Assembly: GCF_901472535.1 (NCBI RefSeq)
Contig: NZ_LR590470.1
Coordinates: 62,001 to 126,000, forward strand
DNA: 64,000 bases
DNA from: Sphingobacterium daejeonense
Lineage (GTDB): Bacteria > Bacteroidota > Bacteroidia > Sphingobacteriales > Sphingobacteriaceae
Reading direction: 5' to 3'
Made by a program: the position numbers and the translations under genes. The notes beneath the pieces were generated by a model. The model was not told the origin of the DNA, ran no database searches, and saw only the letters and a list, made by a program, of their open reading frames with translations. Below, piece by piece: positions 9,616-18,518 of the stretch. Each line of letters opens with the position of its first letter. Positions within the stretch are counted from its first letter, which is position 1.

Positions 9616-10145
9616 AAAACAGATATCAATAATAATCTACTAAATCTATAGACATTGTTAAATAATAATGTAAATTATTGATAATAAGGGCAAAAAAATT
9701 TTAATTAAATAGGTTGGTTGTTAAAGGTTTTTACAAAAATGGGTAAATAAAATATAATTTTACAGGAAAGATTTGAGTTTTTACACAGGGAAAAATTTGC
9801 CTATAATTTGGGCAAAAAACGTTGGTTTTTTGGCTTTGGTTAAAAAACTCTTTTGCTATTAAATGAATATGCTGTAAATTACAGCTACAAGTTATAAACT
9901 GAGCAACATCTAACCAATATTTTTAATGTGAGAAGTAAATCTGTACATCTATTTACGATCGTTTATTATTTATTTAATATTTTTTTCTGTCTGATTATAT
10001 ATTGGGCAATATGAACAACACTATATGTCTTTGTGGTTTGTAACCAATTAACGGTCAAATTGTTACGTTGTCTCTGGTAATTAGCACATTTATTATAATA
10101 ATTCCTGTTCAATCTGAGTTTTTAACAATTAACAATTTTTGGGTA

Positions 10146-10333
10146 ATGAAAATGGTTTCACTACAGACCATTGCTTATAGTTGACTAGCGAAGCATCAAA
10201 ATGGGGAATGAACGGCAACGGCTGTAGCAGTCAAAAACCCGAAAGAAAAAATTACCTATATTGTTTTGCAGATTTTGTTAATGGTATTATTATTATAGTT
10301 AGGAAGCGGGCATTCAACCCGCTTTTGTTTTTG
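10146..10333 (+). other. Possible small RNA or short peptide gene
   Basis: This segment is less AT-rich than its surroundings and ends in a clear intrinsic terminator at 10303-10333 that no annotated gene uses. It could be a 150-200 nt small RNA. One plus frame is open from a TTG at 10191 to a TGA just past the terminator hairpin and encodes a peptide containing MNGNGCSSQKPERKNY; no good start site precedes it. No known RNA family (tmRNA, RNase P, SRP, 6S, riboswitch) was recognised. Confidence 0.3.
10303..10333 (+). terminator. Orphan rho-independent terminator
   Basis: AAGCGGG pairs with CCCGCTT around a CATTCAA loop and is followed by TTGTTTTTG. No protein gene ends upstream on the plus strand within 3.5 kb, so it implies an unannotated transcript. 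Confidence 0.6.
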
Positions 10334-10859
10334 ATAAAAATTGATTGAAGGTTTATGTCTTTCCTATCTGAAATTTATATTTTTAGATATAAAAATATCC
10401 AAAGATCTATCTAAAATTTCTTGTTATAGTTAATTCATTGTTATCAAAAAAAACTCTATAACATATCGGTACTTTTAATAAAAAACAATAAAAATATTTT
10501 GAAATTTGTTGTTGCCTTGAATGTCCATTAAAAACAAACCCACTGTTGAGAAGGTGCCTCGACCAAAATTATTTTAAATAAATTTTTGACCACAACTAAT
10601 CAGATTTTATTTCGTCAAAAACAGCTTTTGCAATCTGCAAGGTGCGTTTTCATTGGAGTTTTCAGCTATGAAACCATGCACGCTTTCCTCAGTGATTCCA
10701 ATTGGTCAATCATCTTTGGTAAGATTCTTGTGACATAGAAAATCGACGTTTTTTCAAGACTTATTAATTTAGGGGCTATTATTTTATTGAAGTTGCAATA
10801 AAAGGCCTCAAAATTCGTCTAAATAATAATGTACTGTAATACTAACAAGAATTCTTAAT

Positions 10860-11549
10860 ATGAAAAAAACTATTTTTTCTTTACTATTATTTGCAGTTTG
10901 TGGTTTCAAATCAGCGCAAGCACAATTCTCACGTCCGCTTAGTGTTGGTATTGGAGGAGGTCCTACAATTAACCTCACGGACTTGGCCAACGTCGAAGCA
11001 AAATTCGCCGGTCATGTCGATGTAGATGGGTTAATTACCCCGTTCGTTTCAGCCGGTATTCATGCAGAAAAAGGTGTCTTAAGTGGAAATGGTTATGCGA
11101 GTACTTTTAAGAACGATTACTGGGCTTTCAATGCAAATGCTAAAGTTAGATTGGGTCAATTTATGAACCTGCCAAATAACTATAGCTATTATAATCTCCA
11201 ATCAAGTACCTTCCACAAGATGCTTGCAAACGTTTATGTAGGAGCAGGTGCCGGACTTATGAAAAACAACATCGAAAGCAACATTTCAGACCTATATTCT
11301 GAATCAGTGATTTCAAATGGAGGTGAAATTTCTGATGACCTAGACGGCTTCCATTTTGTAGTGCCGATTAATGTTGGAGTGGACATCCCGTTTGGCAGAG
11401 GATTATATGGACCACAATGGGCAATCAACCTAAATTATCAACACACCATTACGACAAACGATAATCTCGATGCTGTCATAAATAGCAAAAAAGATCACTA
11501 TAGCTATATTTCTTTGGGCGTTAAATACGCATTGTTTCAAAGAAATTAA
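10860..11549 (+). CDS. Outer-membrane beta-barrel protein upstream of gldK
   Basis: A 229-residue protein with a signal peptide (MKKTIFSLLLFAVCGFKSAQA) and alternating hydrophobic strands typical of a small OmpA-like/OmpW-like barrel, ending in ISLGVKYALFQRN. It lies 30 bases before gldK, probably in one operon. In Porphyromonas the gene before porK is porP, so this is a positional analogue of PorP/SprF. It is shorter than usual PorP/SprF (about 300 residues) and lacks the N-terminal QDPQFTQYMYN-type motif, so identity with PorP is not claimed. Confidence 0.75.
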   Translation: MKKTIFSLLLFAVCGFKSAQAQFSRPLSVGIGGGPTINLTDLANVEAKFAGHVDVDGLITPFVSAGIHAEKGVLSGNGYASTFKNDYWAFNANAKVRLGQFMNLPNNYSYYNLQSSTFHKMLANVYVGAGAGLMKNNIESNISDLYSESVISNGGEISDDLDGFHFVVPINVGVDIPFGRGLYGPQWAINLNYQHTITTNDNLDAVINSKKDHYSYISLGVKYALFQRN

Positions 11550-11579
11550 TACCTAATCAATCATTGAATAAAATTAAAG

Positions 11580-12875
11580 ATGAAACGTATGAATAGAGTA
11601 TTCATGAATCGAATATATTCCGCAGTGTGTTTATTGTTGGTTTTTGCAATTGCAGGCTGTAACTCTTCAAATAATTTCTATAATGCCCCGAAGGTTAATG
11701 CCTTCAAAGGTGGCAAATTGCCAGCTCCTCCGGGAATGGTGTACATCCCTTCTGGAACAATCCTTTTCAAAGGATCATTGGACAGTGGTAATGTGGGTAA
11801 GAACATCAGCTTAAGTGCTTTCTTTATCGACGAAACTGAAGTTACCAATAAACAATATCGCCAATTCGTAAACTGGGTAGCAGATTCAATTGCTGTTACG
11901 GACTATCTGCAAGATGACCAATACTTCTTGGAGGCTGCAAGCGAAGATGGTGAAGGAAGAAGAATTAACTGGAAAGCTGTAAAAAGGATTTCACCAATAT
12001 GGAGAAGTTCAGATCCGACAATAGCAGAGCGTATTGCTCCGATGTTGGAAATGAAAGGATCAAATAGAGGCCTTAACCCTGAAGTGGTAAAATATCGCTT
12101 CTCCTATTTGAAAACCAAAGGTAACTTGAAGAAAGAATATGTGACCGACACCGTGTCGGTAATCCCAGCAGAAGACATCTGGTCAAAAGATTTCCCTAAT
12201 GCACAGTTGACCTCACTAGATGCCAATTATTTCACTCACCAATCATTTGATTTCTACCCCGTTGTCGGCGTTTCATGGAGACAGGCAAGAGCATATTCCG
12301 ATTGGAGAGGTAAAGAAATGATGGCCAATTTGATGAAGAACTCATACTTGAGTGGTTATCAGTTGACATTCAGTTTGCCAACAGAAGCACAATGGCAATA
12401 TGCTGCTGAAGGTAAAATTGATCCAAGAGATACGATCTCAGGAACCAAATTGACAATCGATGGCGATGATGGCAAAGAAAAACTTGCCGTAAACTATAAA
12501 CAAGGTGAAGGTACTTATTCACGTGATGGTGCTACGTTTACACTTCCAGTAAAATCGTATACTCCTAACAAATTTGGTGTATACAACATGGCGGGGAATG
12601 TGTCTGAATGGACATTGGATGCGTATAGCCCTTCAGCTGTGGCGTTTGTAAATGACTTAAATCCAGTTTTATTATATGATGCGGATGAGGACGACGCTGA
12701 TGCGTTGAAGAGAAAAGTGGTACGTGGTGGTTCTTGGAAAGATAATGGTGAGCAGTTGAATAGCGAAACCAGAAACTATTCCGTTGACTATGAACCACAT
12801 TCATATATTGGGTTCCGTTGCGTAATGTCGGCATTCGAATTACCGACGACACAAAGTAAAACCCGCAAATATTAA
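11580..12875 (+). CDS. gldK: Type IX secretion lipoprotein GldK/PorK
   Basis: A 431-residue outer-membrane lipoprotein of the type IX secretion system, with PorN/GldN forming the periplasmic ring. An SPII signal (LLLVFAIAGCNSS) is followed by a formylglycine-generating-enzyme (SUMF1)-like fold: PPGMVYIPSGTILFKGS, FFIDETEVTNKQYRQFV, PVVGVSWRQARAYSDWRGK, LPTEAQWQYAAEG, MAGNVSEWTLD, and the C-terminal VRGGSWKDN and YIGFRCVMS. The fold is structural here rather than catalytic. GldK rather than GldJ is favoured because gldN, gldL and gldM follow directly. Confidence 0.93.
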   Translation: MKRMNRVFMNRIYSAVCLLLVFAIAGCNSSNNFYNAPKVNAFKGGKLPAPPGMVYIPSGTILFKGSLDSGNVGKNISLSAFFIDETEVTNKQYRQFVNWVADSIAVTDYLQDDQYFLEAASEDGEGRRINWKAVKRISPIWRSSDPTIAERIAPMLEMKGSNRGLNPEVVKYRFSYLKTKGNLKKEYVTDTVSVIPAEDIWSKDFPNAQLTSLDANYFTHQSFDFYPVVGVSWRQARAYSDWRGKEMMANLMKNSYLSGYQLTFSLPTEAQWQYAAEGKIDPRDTISGTKLTIDGDDGKEKLAVNYKQGEGTYSRDGATFTLPVKSYTPNKFGVYNMAGNVSEWTLDAYSPSAVAFVNDLNPVLLYDADEDDADALKRKVVRGGSWKDNGEQLNSETRNYSVDYEPHSYIGFRCVMSAFELPTTQSKTRKY

Positions 12876-12908
12876 CATTGATTTGTTTACGAATTAAAGA
12901 TTTTAAAA

Positions 12909-14093
12909 ATGAAAAATTGGATGATGGTAATAGCTGTGGCATTGGGAATTTCCCCTGCTGTAGCACAAAGTATCGATACGATACCAGATAGCACCGTTGT
13001 GACAGAGACCTTTATTCAGCCCATAAATGACTCCAATGTAATGGTGCAAGGAGAAGTTTTGGCTGATACCATACCCACAACAGATGGATTTTATCAAGTG
13101 AATAACTTGGAAGATGCAGTCCCATTTGCATACCCGGAAGTAAACTTGAAAAATATTAGATTCTATAAAAGGGTATGGAGAGATATCGACTTGAAAGATG
13201 AAAGAAACTACATCTATGCAATCCCTGGAAACTCCTTGATGGAAGTGATTATGAAAGGAATTGAAACAGGAAAATTGACTCCATACAATCCTGAGGACGA
13301 TTCTTTCAAAGGAAAGCTTTCTGCTTCAGAAGGTATCGCAAGATTTGCAGATTCAGTATTGGTTCCCATTTTTGATGATGAGGGTAACCAAATCGATTCG
13401 AGAATGACCTTGAATGAGTTTAACCCAGAACGTGTCACCAAATTCAGAATCAAGGAAGATATCTTCTTCGATAAACAAAGAGGTAGACTGGAAACAAGAA
13501 TTATTGGGGTGGCACCGTTGATGGATATCACGACGTCTTCTGAACTTGCCACTTCGGTGGGTTCAACACCAGCATTCTGGTTGTATTTCCCGCAATTACG
13601 CTATAGCCTAGTTAAAGTGGATATTTCAGATCCCGATCGAGGGCTCTATGATATGACAATGGATGACCTCTTTGTACAGAGAAAATTCGCCAGCAAAATT
13701 GTAAGGGAATCTTCTCCGGGAATGTTGCAACAAGCTACCTATGCCGGAACGGATAGTACGCAGACAAATAATGCAGCCAACTTGGAGGACAAGCTGGAGA
13801 CTTACAAAAAGAAATTGTGGACCACTCCAAAAGGTGTTAAGGCTGAAAACCTAGAAGGACATGAGCAAGATCTTAAACGTGAAGAAGAGGAAAAGAGAGC
13901 TAGAGAACAACAAGAATTGCAACATCAAAATAGACAACAGCAACAAGAACAGCAATCTGAACAACAGTTAGAGGAGCTATTGCAACAGAGTGAACTACAG
14001 AACCAAGAAGGCACTGAAAGTTCAACAGAGGAAGGCGCTACAGAAGAAAGTACATTCCAGGAGGAAAATACAACTGAAGAAAATCAATTCTAA
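12909..14093 (+). CDS. gldN: Type IX secretion periplasmic protein GldN/PorN
   Basis: A 394-residue exported protein (signal peptide MKNWMMVIAVALGISPAVAQ) of the T9SS ring. GldN signatures are visible: VWRDIDLKDERNYIYAIPGN, RFRIKED-like FRIKEDIFFDKQRGRLETRI, IIGVAPLMD, FWLYFPQLRYSL and MTMDDLFVQRKFASKIVRES. The last 80 residues are a low-complexity Gln/Glu-rich tail, longer than in Flavobacterium GldN as I recall it. The gene follows gldK by 33 bases and precedes gldL. The order K-N-L-M differs from the usual K-L-M-N. Confidence 0.9.
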   Translation: MKNWMMVIAVALGISPAVAQSIDTIPDSTVVTETFIQPINDSNVMVQGEVLADTIPTTDGFYQVNNLEDAVPFAYPEVNLKNIRFYKRVWRDIDLKDERNYIYAIPGNSLMEVIMKGIETGKLTPYNPEDDSFKGKLSASEGIARFADSVLVPIFDDEGNQIDSRMTLNEFNPERVTKFRIKEDIFFDKQRGRLETRIIGVAPLMDITTSSELATSVGSTPAFWLYFPQLRYSLVKVDISDPDRGLYDMTMDDLFVQRKFASKIVRESSPGMLQQATYAGTDSTQTNNAANLEDKLETYKKKLWTTPKGVKAENLEGHEQDLKREEEEKRAREQQELQHQNRQQQQEQQSEQQLEELLQQSELQNQEGTESSTEEGATEESTFQEENTTEENQF

Positions 14094-14139
14094 AATCCAG
14101 TATTACACATAAAAAAAATAGGGGCATAAAATTTACATT

Positions 14140-14952
14140 ATGAGTAGAAAGAAAGACAATTCAAGATGGCTACATGTTGCCATTTCTTGGGGAGCAAGTA
14201 TCGTAATTATAGGTGTTTTGTTCAAGATCCTTCATATTGGAGGTTCCATGGCGAATTACATGATTGGTTTAGGACTTACCGTGGAGGCTATTTTATTCTT
14301 CCTGATGGGTTTCAATCCGCCGCCACAAGAACCAGACTGGACCCGTGTTTATCCTGAATTGGATGAGAAATTCCAAGGTGAACTGCCTGTAAGATCTGCT
14401 CAAGTTGTAAACAGTCCACAAGGACCTTCAGCAACTGCTGCTTTGGATAAAATGTTCGTCGATGCGAATATTGAACCTGCAACAATTGAAAATCTAGGTA
14501 GAGGATTAAGAGATTTTGGCGAAAAGGTTTCTGCAATCAATAGAATCAGCGATGTATCATTGGCGACAGATGAATTTACGCAAAAGCTGCGTTCTGCAAC
14601 ATCAACATTCGATAACTTAAGCCTAGCTTTTGAAAAAGCATCTGCGAATCTTGTCGCTATGTCCAACACCAATACGGACACTACCGGATACCATGAACAA
14701 GTTCAAAACCTTACTTCGAACCTGCGTCAGCTGAACTCGATGTACGAAAAAGAACTTCGCGACTCTGCATCTCACCTACAATCCATGAATTCTTTCTATG
14801 AGAATTTGAAATTTACGATGAATAACTTCAATGAGTCTTTGGATGACTCCAAAGCTTTCAAAGATGAGGTAAACAAATTGGCGAAAAACTTAAATGCATT
14901 GAATGCCGTGTATGGTAACATGCTAAGTGCTATGAACCAACCTCGCGTGTAA
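14140..14952 (+). CDS. gldL: Type IX secretion inner-membrane motor protein GldL/PorL
   Basis: A 270-residue inner-membrane protein. Two N-terminal transmembrane helices (about residues 10-60, containing SWGASIVIIGVLFKILHIGG and LGLTVEAILFFLMGFNPP) carry the conserved glutamate needed for proton-driven motion in the GldLM motor. A short PDWTRVYPEL segment and a long helical cytoplasmic domain with repeated coiled-coil heptads follow. It lies 46 bases after gldN and 30 before gldM, consistent with one transcript. Confidence 0.93.
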   Translation: MSRKKDNSRWLHVAISWGASIVIIGVLFKILHIGGSMANYMIGLGLTVEAILFFLMGFNPPPQEPDWTRVYPELDEKFQGELPVRSAQVVNSPQGPSATAALDKMFVDANIEPATIENLGRGLRDFGEKVSAINRISDVSLATDEFTQKLRSATSTFDNLSLAFEKASANLVAMSNTNTDTTGYHEQVQNLTSNLRQLNSMYEKELRDSASHLQSMNSFYENLKFTMNNFNESLDDSKAFKDEVNKLAKNLNALNAVYGNMLSAMNQPRV

Positions 14953-14982
14953 TTCATCCATTAAAATTTTAAACAAAAAAAT

Positions 14983-16516
14983 ATGGCAATAGGAAGAGAG
15001 ACGCCAAGGCAGCGGATGATAAATATTCTTTATCTCGTGTTGCTAGCCTTGCTCGCGTTAAATGTACCCGATTCAATATTGGATGCTTTTAAAAACATCA
15101 ATAATAGTTTGGAGACTTCCAAATCAAACGTTAATAACTCAGTTCAACAATTGTTTGCCGCTTTTGAAAGTACAAAATTGAAAGATGAACCCGGACGAGC
15201 GAAGCCAATCTATGATAAAGCTAAGAATGCTCAGGCAATCATCAACGATTTAAACCAGTACATCAATAGCATCAAAGAAGAATTTGTCGACCAAGGTGGT
15301 GGTTATGATGAAAAAACAGGAGACCTTAAGATGCGTGAAAACGAAGATATCGCTCCGAACATCATGATCAATGGCAAAAAAGGCGTTGAACTAAAAGAAA
15401 AAATAAACAGTACAAGATCTAAGCTTTTGGGATTGTTGACCCCAGAAGAGCAAAAATCAGTTTCATTTTCACTGGAAGCCAATGACCCAGAAAAAGCAGT
15501 AAACGGCAAAAGAAAATGGGAAGAGATAAACTTTGGTAGTGGGACTCCACTTACCGCTGCAATGACCATCCTGACCAAAATCCAAACAGATGCACAGAAT
15601 GCTGAGTCTGATGTGGTAAAACTTATTTTTGGGTAAGATGGACCAAGCGGTTGTTAATCTTGATAAATTTGCTGCGGTAGCTGTAGCTCCAACTTCATAT
15701 CTTGTTCAAGGCCAGCCCTATGCTGCAGAGGTATTCTTGACAGCATCTGACTCGAAATCACAACCTTCGATCAGCGTAAATGGAGCCAACCTAGATGTTG
15801 TAGATGGTAAAGGTGTATATCGCGTACCAACCAACAGAGAGGGTATCTTTACCTGGTCCGGTGTGATCAAAGTAAAACAAACGGATGGATCTATAAGGGA
15901 ATACCGTACTCCCGTACAGACTTACCAAGTGGCAAGACCTTCTGCTGTAGTTTCTCCTGACAAAATGAACGTACTGTATATTGGTGTTAACAACCCAATT
16001 TCAGTATCGGCTCCAGGAACACCAACAGACAAGGTTAAGGTCAGCATGAGCGGCGGTAGCATCAGTGGTTCTGGTGGTAAATACAATGTAAAGGTAAGTT
16101 CGCCAGGAACGGCAAGAATCTCAGTAGCTGCTGAAGTTGCCCCAGGAAAAACCCAAACATTGAGCACAACAGAATTCCGCGTAAAAAGAATCCCTGACCC
16201 AATCGCACAATTTGCCGGAAAAACCGGTGGTGCAATGGCAACAGTGGCAATTAAAGCGCAGAATGCAATCTTTGCAAAATTGGATAACTTTGATTTCGAT
16301 GCGTCATTTAAAGTAACCAAATTCTCACTGATCATTGCAAAACCAAGAGCAGATGCAATCGTTCTTTCCACTTCTGGAAACCGCTTGAGTTCTTCTATGA
16401 AATCAGCATTGAACGGCATTACCCCAGGTTCACGTGTAATATTTGATAATATTATTGCCGTAGGACCTGATGGAACTCCTAGACAATTAAACGCTGTGGC
16501 TCTGACAGCTAACTAA
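14983..16516 (+). pseudogene. gldM: Type IX secretion motor protein GldM/PorM, single frameshift
   Basis: GldM spans the periplasm and couples GldL proton flow to the GldK/N ring. The N-terminal part (14983-15636) opens GRETPRQRMINILYLVLLAL with the single transmembrane helix; the rest (15629-16516) holds the periplasmic beta domains and ends VALTAN. The frame breaks at TTTTTGGGTAAG: with two G instead of three the protein reads VVKLIFGKMDQAVVNLDKF with no residue lost. Both halves are well conserved, so a one-base homopolymer error is more likely than real inactivation of this core motor gene. The repaired length, about 510 residues, is normal. Confidence 0.9.
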
Positions 16517-16522
16517 TAAAAT

Positions 16523-16552
16523 AAAAGCCCGATTCTAAAATCGGGCTTTTTT
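16523..16552 (+). terminator. Terminator of the gldKNLM operon
   Basis: AAAAGCCCGA pairs with TCGGGCTTTT and is followed by T residues, 7 bases after the gldM stop. It may act in both directions, as the AraC gene converges from the right. Confidence 0.9.
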
Positions 16553-16568
16553 AATATCACAATAGTTT

Positions 16569-17468
16569 TTAATTTGATCCCAAAGTCCTAAACTCAACAG
16601 GACTTTGACCAACAGTCTTCTTGAAGAATCTTGAAAAATGCTGCGGATATTTGAATCCTAAATCATAAGCAACTTCATTGATGCTTTTTTCAGAATCAAA
16701 AAGGATTGACTTAGCTTCATTGATCAACTTGTTTTGAATATATTCTTGAGGTGATTTCCCCGTTTCCTTTTTGATTAAGTCTCCGAAGTAATTTGCAGAT
16801 AAATGCAATTGATCTGCACAGTAAGAAACCGTAGGAATACCTAAGGTCTGAGGAAATTCTGATTTGAAATATTGATTCAACAACTCTTCAAACTTTAATA
16901 AAATCCCTTTATTGACATGGTCTCGAGTAATAAATTGACGGTCATAAAAGCGTTCGCAATAATTTAAAAACAGCTCAATATTGGATACAATCAGTTGCTT
17001 GCTGTGTTTATCCATGTTTTGCTCCAGTTCATATTCTATCTTGGAAAAACACTCGAGTATAATTTTGCGTTCCTTCTCCGATAAATGCAAAGCTTCATTT
17101 ACAGCATAGGAAAAGAAGTGATAATCCTTGATTTTCTTGGCTAAGTTTGTCCCATTCAACAACTCAGGGTGAAAAGCCAAAGCAAAACCTTGTGGTTTAT
17201 ATTCTTCTGTGCCATTTTCACCTATCACTTGCCCAGGAGATACAAAAATTAATGTCCCTTCCTCATAGTCATAATTATGGAGCCCATAGCGTAAATCCCC
17301 ACATTTCACTTTCTTGAGAAAAACCAGGTAAAAATCATATCTCATTTTTCTCAAACTCCTTACGTCAGCCTTGCCTAGATCCACAACGGAAACCAGGGGA
17401 TGCATTGTCTCATTATTGTTGAAAGCATTGTACTCACTGATATGGTCAAAAATTAATATATCTTCCAT
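16569..17468 (-). CDS. AraC family transcriptional regulator
   Basis: A 299-residue regulator. An N-terminal cupin-like sensor domain (about 1-180) is followed by a C-terminal AraC double helix-turn-helix (about 195-295) containing YCADQLHLSANYFGDLIKKE, TGKSPQEYIQNKLINEAK and INEVAYDLGFKYPQHFSRFF. Length and domain order are normal. It converges on gldM and is monocistronic. The ligand and target are unknown; there is no obvious divergent partner, since the next gene on the right is a broken AraC-like fragment transcribed away. Confidence 0.9.
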   Translation of the reverse strand: MEDILIFDHISEYNAFNNNETMHPLVSVVDLGKADVRSLRKMRYDFYLVFLKKVKCGDLRYGLHNYDYEEGTLIFVSPGQVIGENGTEEYKPQGFALAFHPELLNGTNLAKKIKDYHFFSYAVNEALHLSEKERKIILECFSKIEYELEQNMDKHSKQLIVSNIELFLNYCERFYDRQFITRDHVNKGILLKFEELLNQYFKSEFPQTLGIPTVSYCADQLHLSANYFGDLIKKETGKSPQEYIQNKLINEAKSILFDSEKSINEVAYDLGFKYPQHFSRFFKKTVGQSPVEFRTLGSN

Positions 17469-17635
17469 CTGAAAAAGTTTTGCATCCTAAAAATAAGGAT
17501 AGATTTTGCGTAAAATAGAATCCCAGGTCACAATTCAGTAATAATGGTTGTAAAATCCGTAATATGTATAATACATTAATGTATTTTAAGAGATATTTGT
17601 TTGAAATAGAATTTTAGAATTCCAATTTGGTGTTC

Positions 17636-18022
17636 ATGAATAAGAATAAGATAGTTACCTTCCGGCCAGTCAGTTTTAGATCCATCTTTATCGATAATCA
17701 ATTTGATAAAGATATCTTCAAGAAGGGCTATGATCAATTTTTTATTCATTCTCTAAAGGAAGATAAGGTTCATTTGCGTTTGCCACTTCCTGTTCATCGG
17801 AAAACAGTAAATGATTTTATGCTGATTACTAAAGGGACCTGCATGAGGCAAGTTGGAATTGACAGTTATGAATTAAAAGCTGGCGATCTATTATTTGTTG
17901 CCAGGTCTTCAGTTTCCAGTACAGAGTTTATGTCTGAAGATATCGAGGGGTATTATTGCCATTTCAACGATGAACTGTTAAAGCACTACAGCTGTTTTTT
18001 AGAACTAATTATGGCACCATGA
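17636..18022 (+). pseudogene. AraC-type regulator, N-terminal sensor fragment only
   Basis: 128 residues resembling the cupin-like sensor domain of Bacteroidota AraC regulators (FRPVSFRSIFIDNQFDKD, VNDFMLITKGTCMRQVGID, LKAGDLLFVARSSVSS). The DNA-binding domain is missing: the frame ends at TGA 18020-18022, and the sequence beyond is unrelated. ATG 17636 is preferred over the upstream TTG. This looks like a real 3' truncation by recombination rather than a frameshift, because no HTH is found in any frame downstream. Confidence 0.65.
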
Positions 18023-18379
18023 TCTTTGAAAACCAGAACCTATGGTACGACTTCTGGACTGAGATATATTGAATATACTGCTACTGAAACCGCTTCTCCT
18101 TACCCAAAGATCCGGCTGAGAATGAATTTCAACGGCCAGGGTATTGCTATTGATATCTTAAATCTAGTGGGTTTGAATTTTGGGTCAACATACGGCTTGT
18201 CAGCACATATTTGGTCAAACGATGAGGGGGCAAATGTCCTCATTAGTTTAGGTGGATGGTATTATTACGCAAATAATCTAGGTAGTGCAGTAAATCTGGA
18301 ATTATTGAACATCGGTTTATTGGGTACAATCAATGTTATTCAAACACCTTTCAAAAATATTCGATGTGTAAGAAATTAG
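18023..18379 (+). pseudogene. 3' fragment of a FISUMP-like surface lipoprotein
   Basis: In the same frame as the AraC fragment but after its stop, about 118 residues end in WSNDEGANVLISLGGWYYYA and PFKNIRCVRN. The closing IRCVRN resembles the end of Bacteroidota surface lipoproteins with Fibrobacter-succinogenes-type (FISUMP) domains. The 5' part, including a signal peptide, is absent. It seems to be a gene tail joined to the truncated regulator at about 18020. The family call is tentative. Confidence 0.4.
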
Positions 18380-18410
18380 AATTTAGTGTTAAGTCTAATC
18401 CTTTCTTTTT

Positions 18411-18441
18411 AGCATCCCTCTAGCAGGGGGATGCTTTTTTT
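18411..18441 (+). terminator. Rho-independent terminator
   Basis: AGCATCCC pairs with GGGATGCT and is followed by seven T. It presumably belonged to the lipoprotein whose 3' fragment precedes it. Confidence 0.85.
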
Positions 18442-18518
18442 ATTGTTTACATGAGTTAATTGATTTGCTTATCAGGGGAACTGAAGTAAATTTGTTTACC
18501 AGAAAAATTATTAGCCCT

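Larger units (their letters stand above)
9616..10859. other. Long intergenic region, mostly AT-rich
   Basis: About 1.2 kb, one of the longest gene-free stretches in the window, lying between the divergent 9372 receptor and the 10860 barrel gene. It holds an AT-rich palindrome near 10370-10395, a more structured segment ending in a terminator (separate entries), and no ORF resembling a known protein. It presumably also carries the promoter of the T9SS gene cluster, but no convincing TAnnTTTG/TTG pair was found close to 10860. Confidence 0.5.

Noticed and set aside
9600-10300. Riboswitch or tmRNA/RNase P/6S RNA
   Set aside because: No conserved core (for example TPP, cobalamin, SAM, c-di-GMP, tmRNA or RNase P signatures) could be recognised by eye in this region.
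12565-12966. 133-codon minus-strand ORF
   Set aside because: Antisense to the 3' end of gldK and the start of gldN, both of which have strong protein evidence.
15922-16419. 165-codon minus-strand ORF
   Set aside because: Antisense to the second half of gldM; composition typical of a mirror frame.
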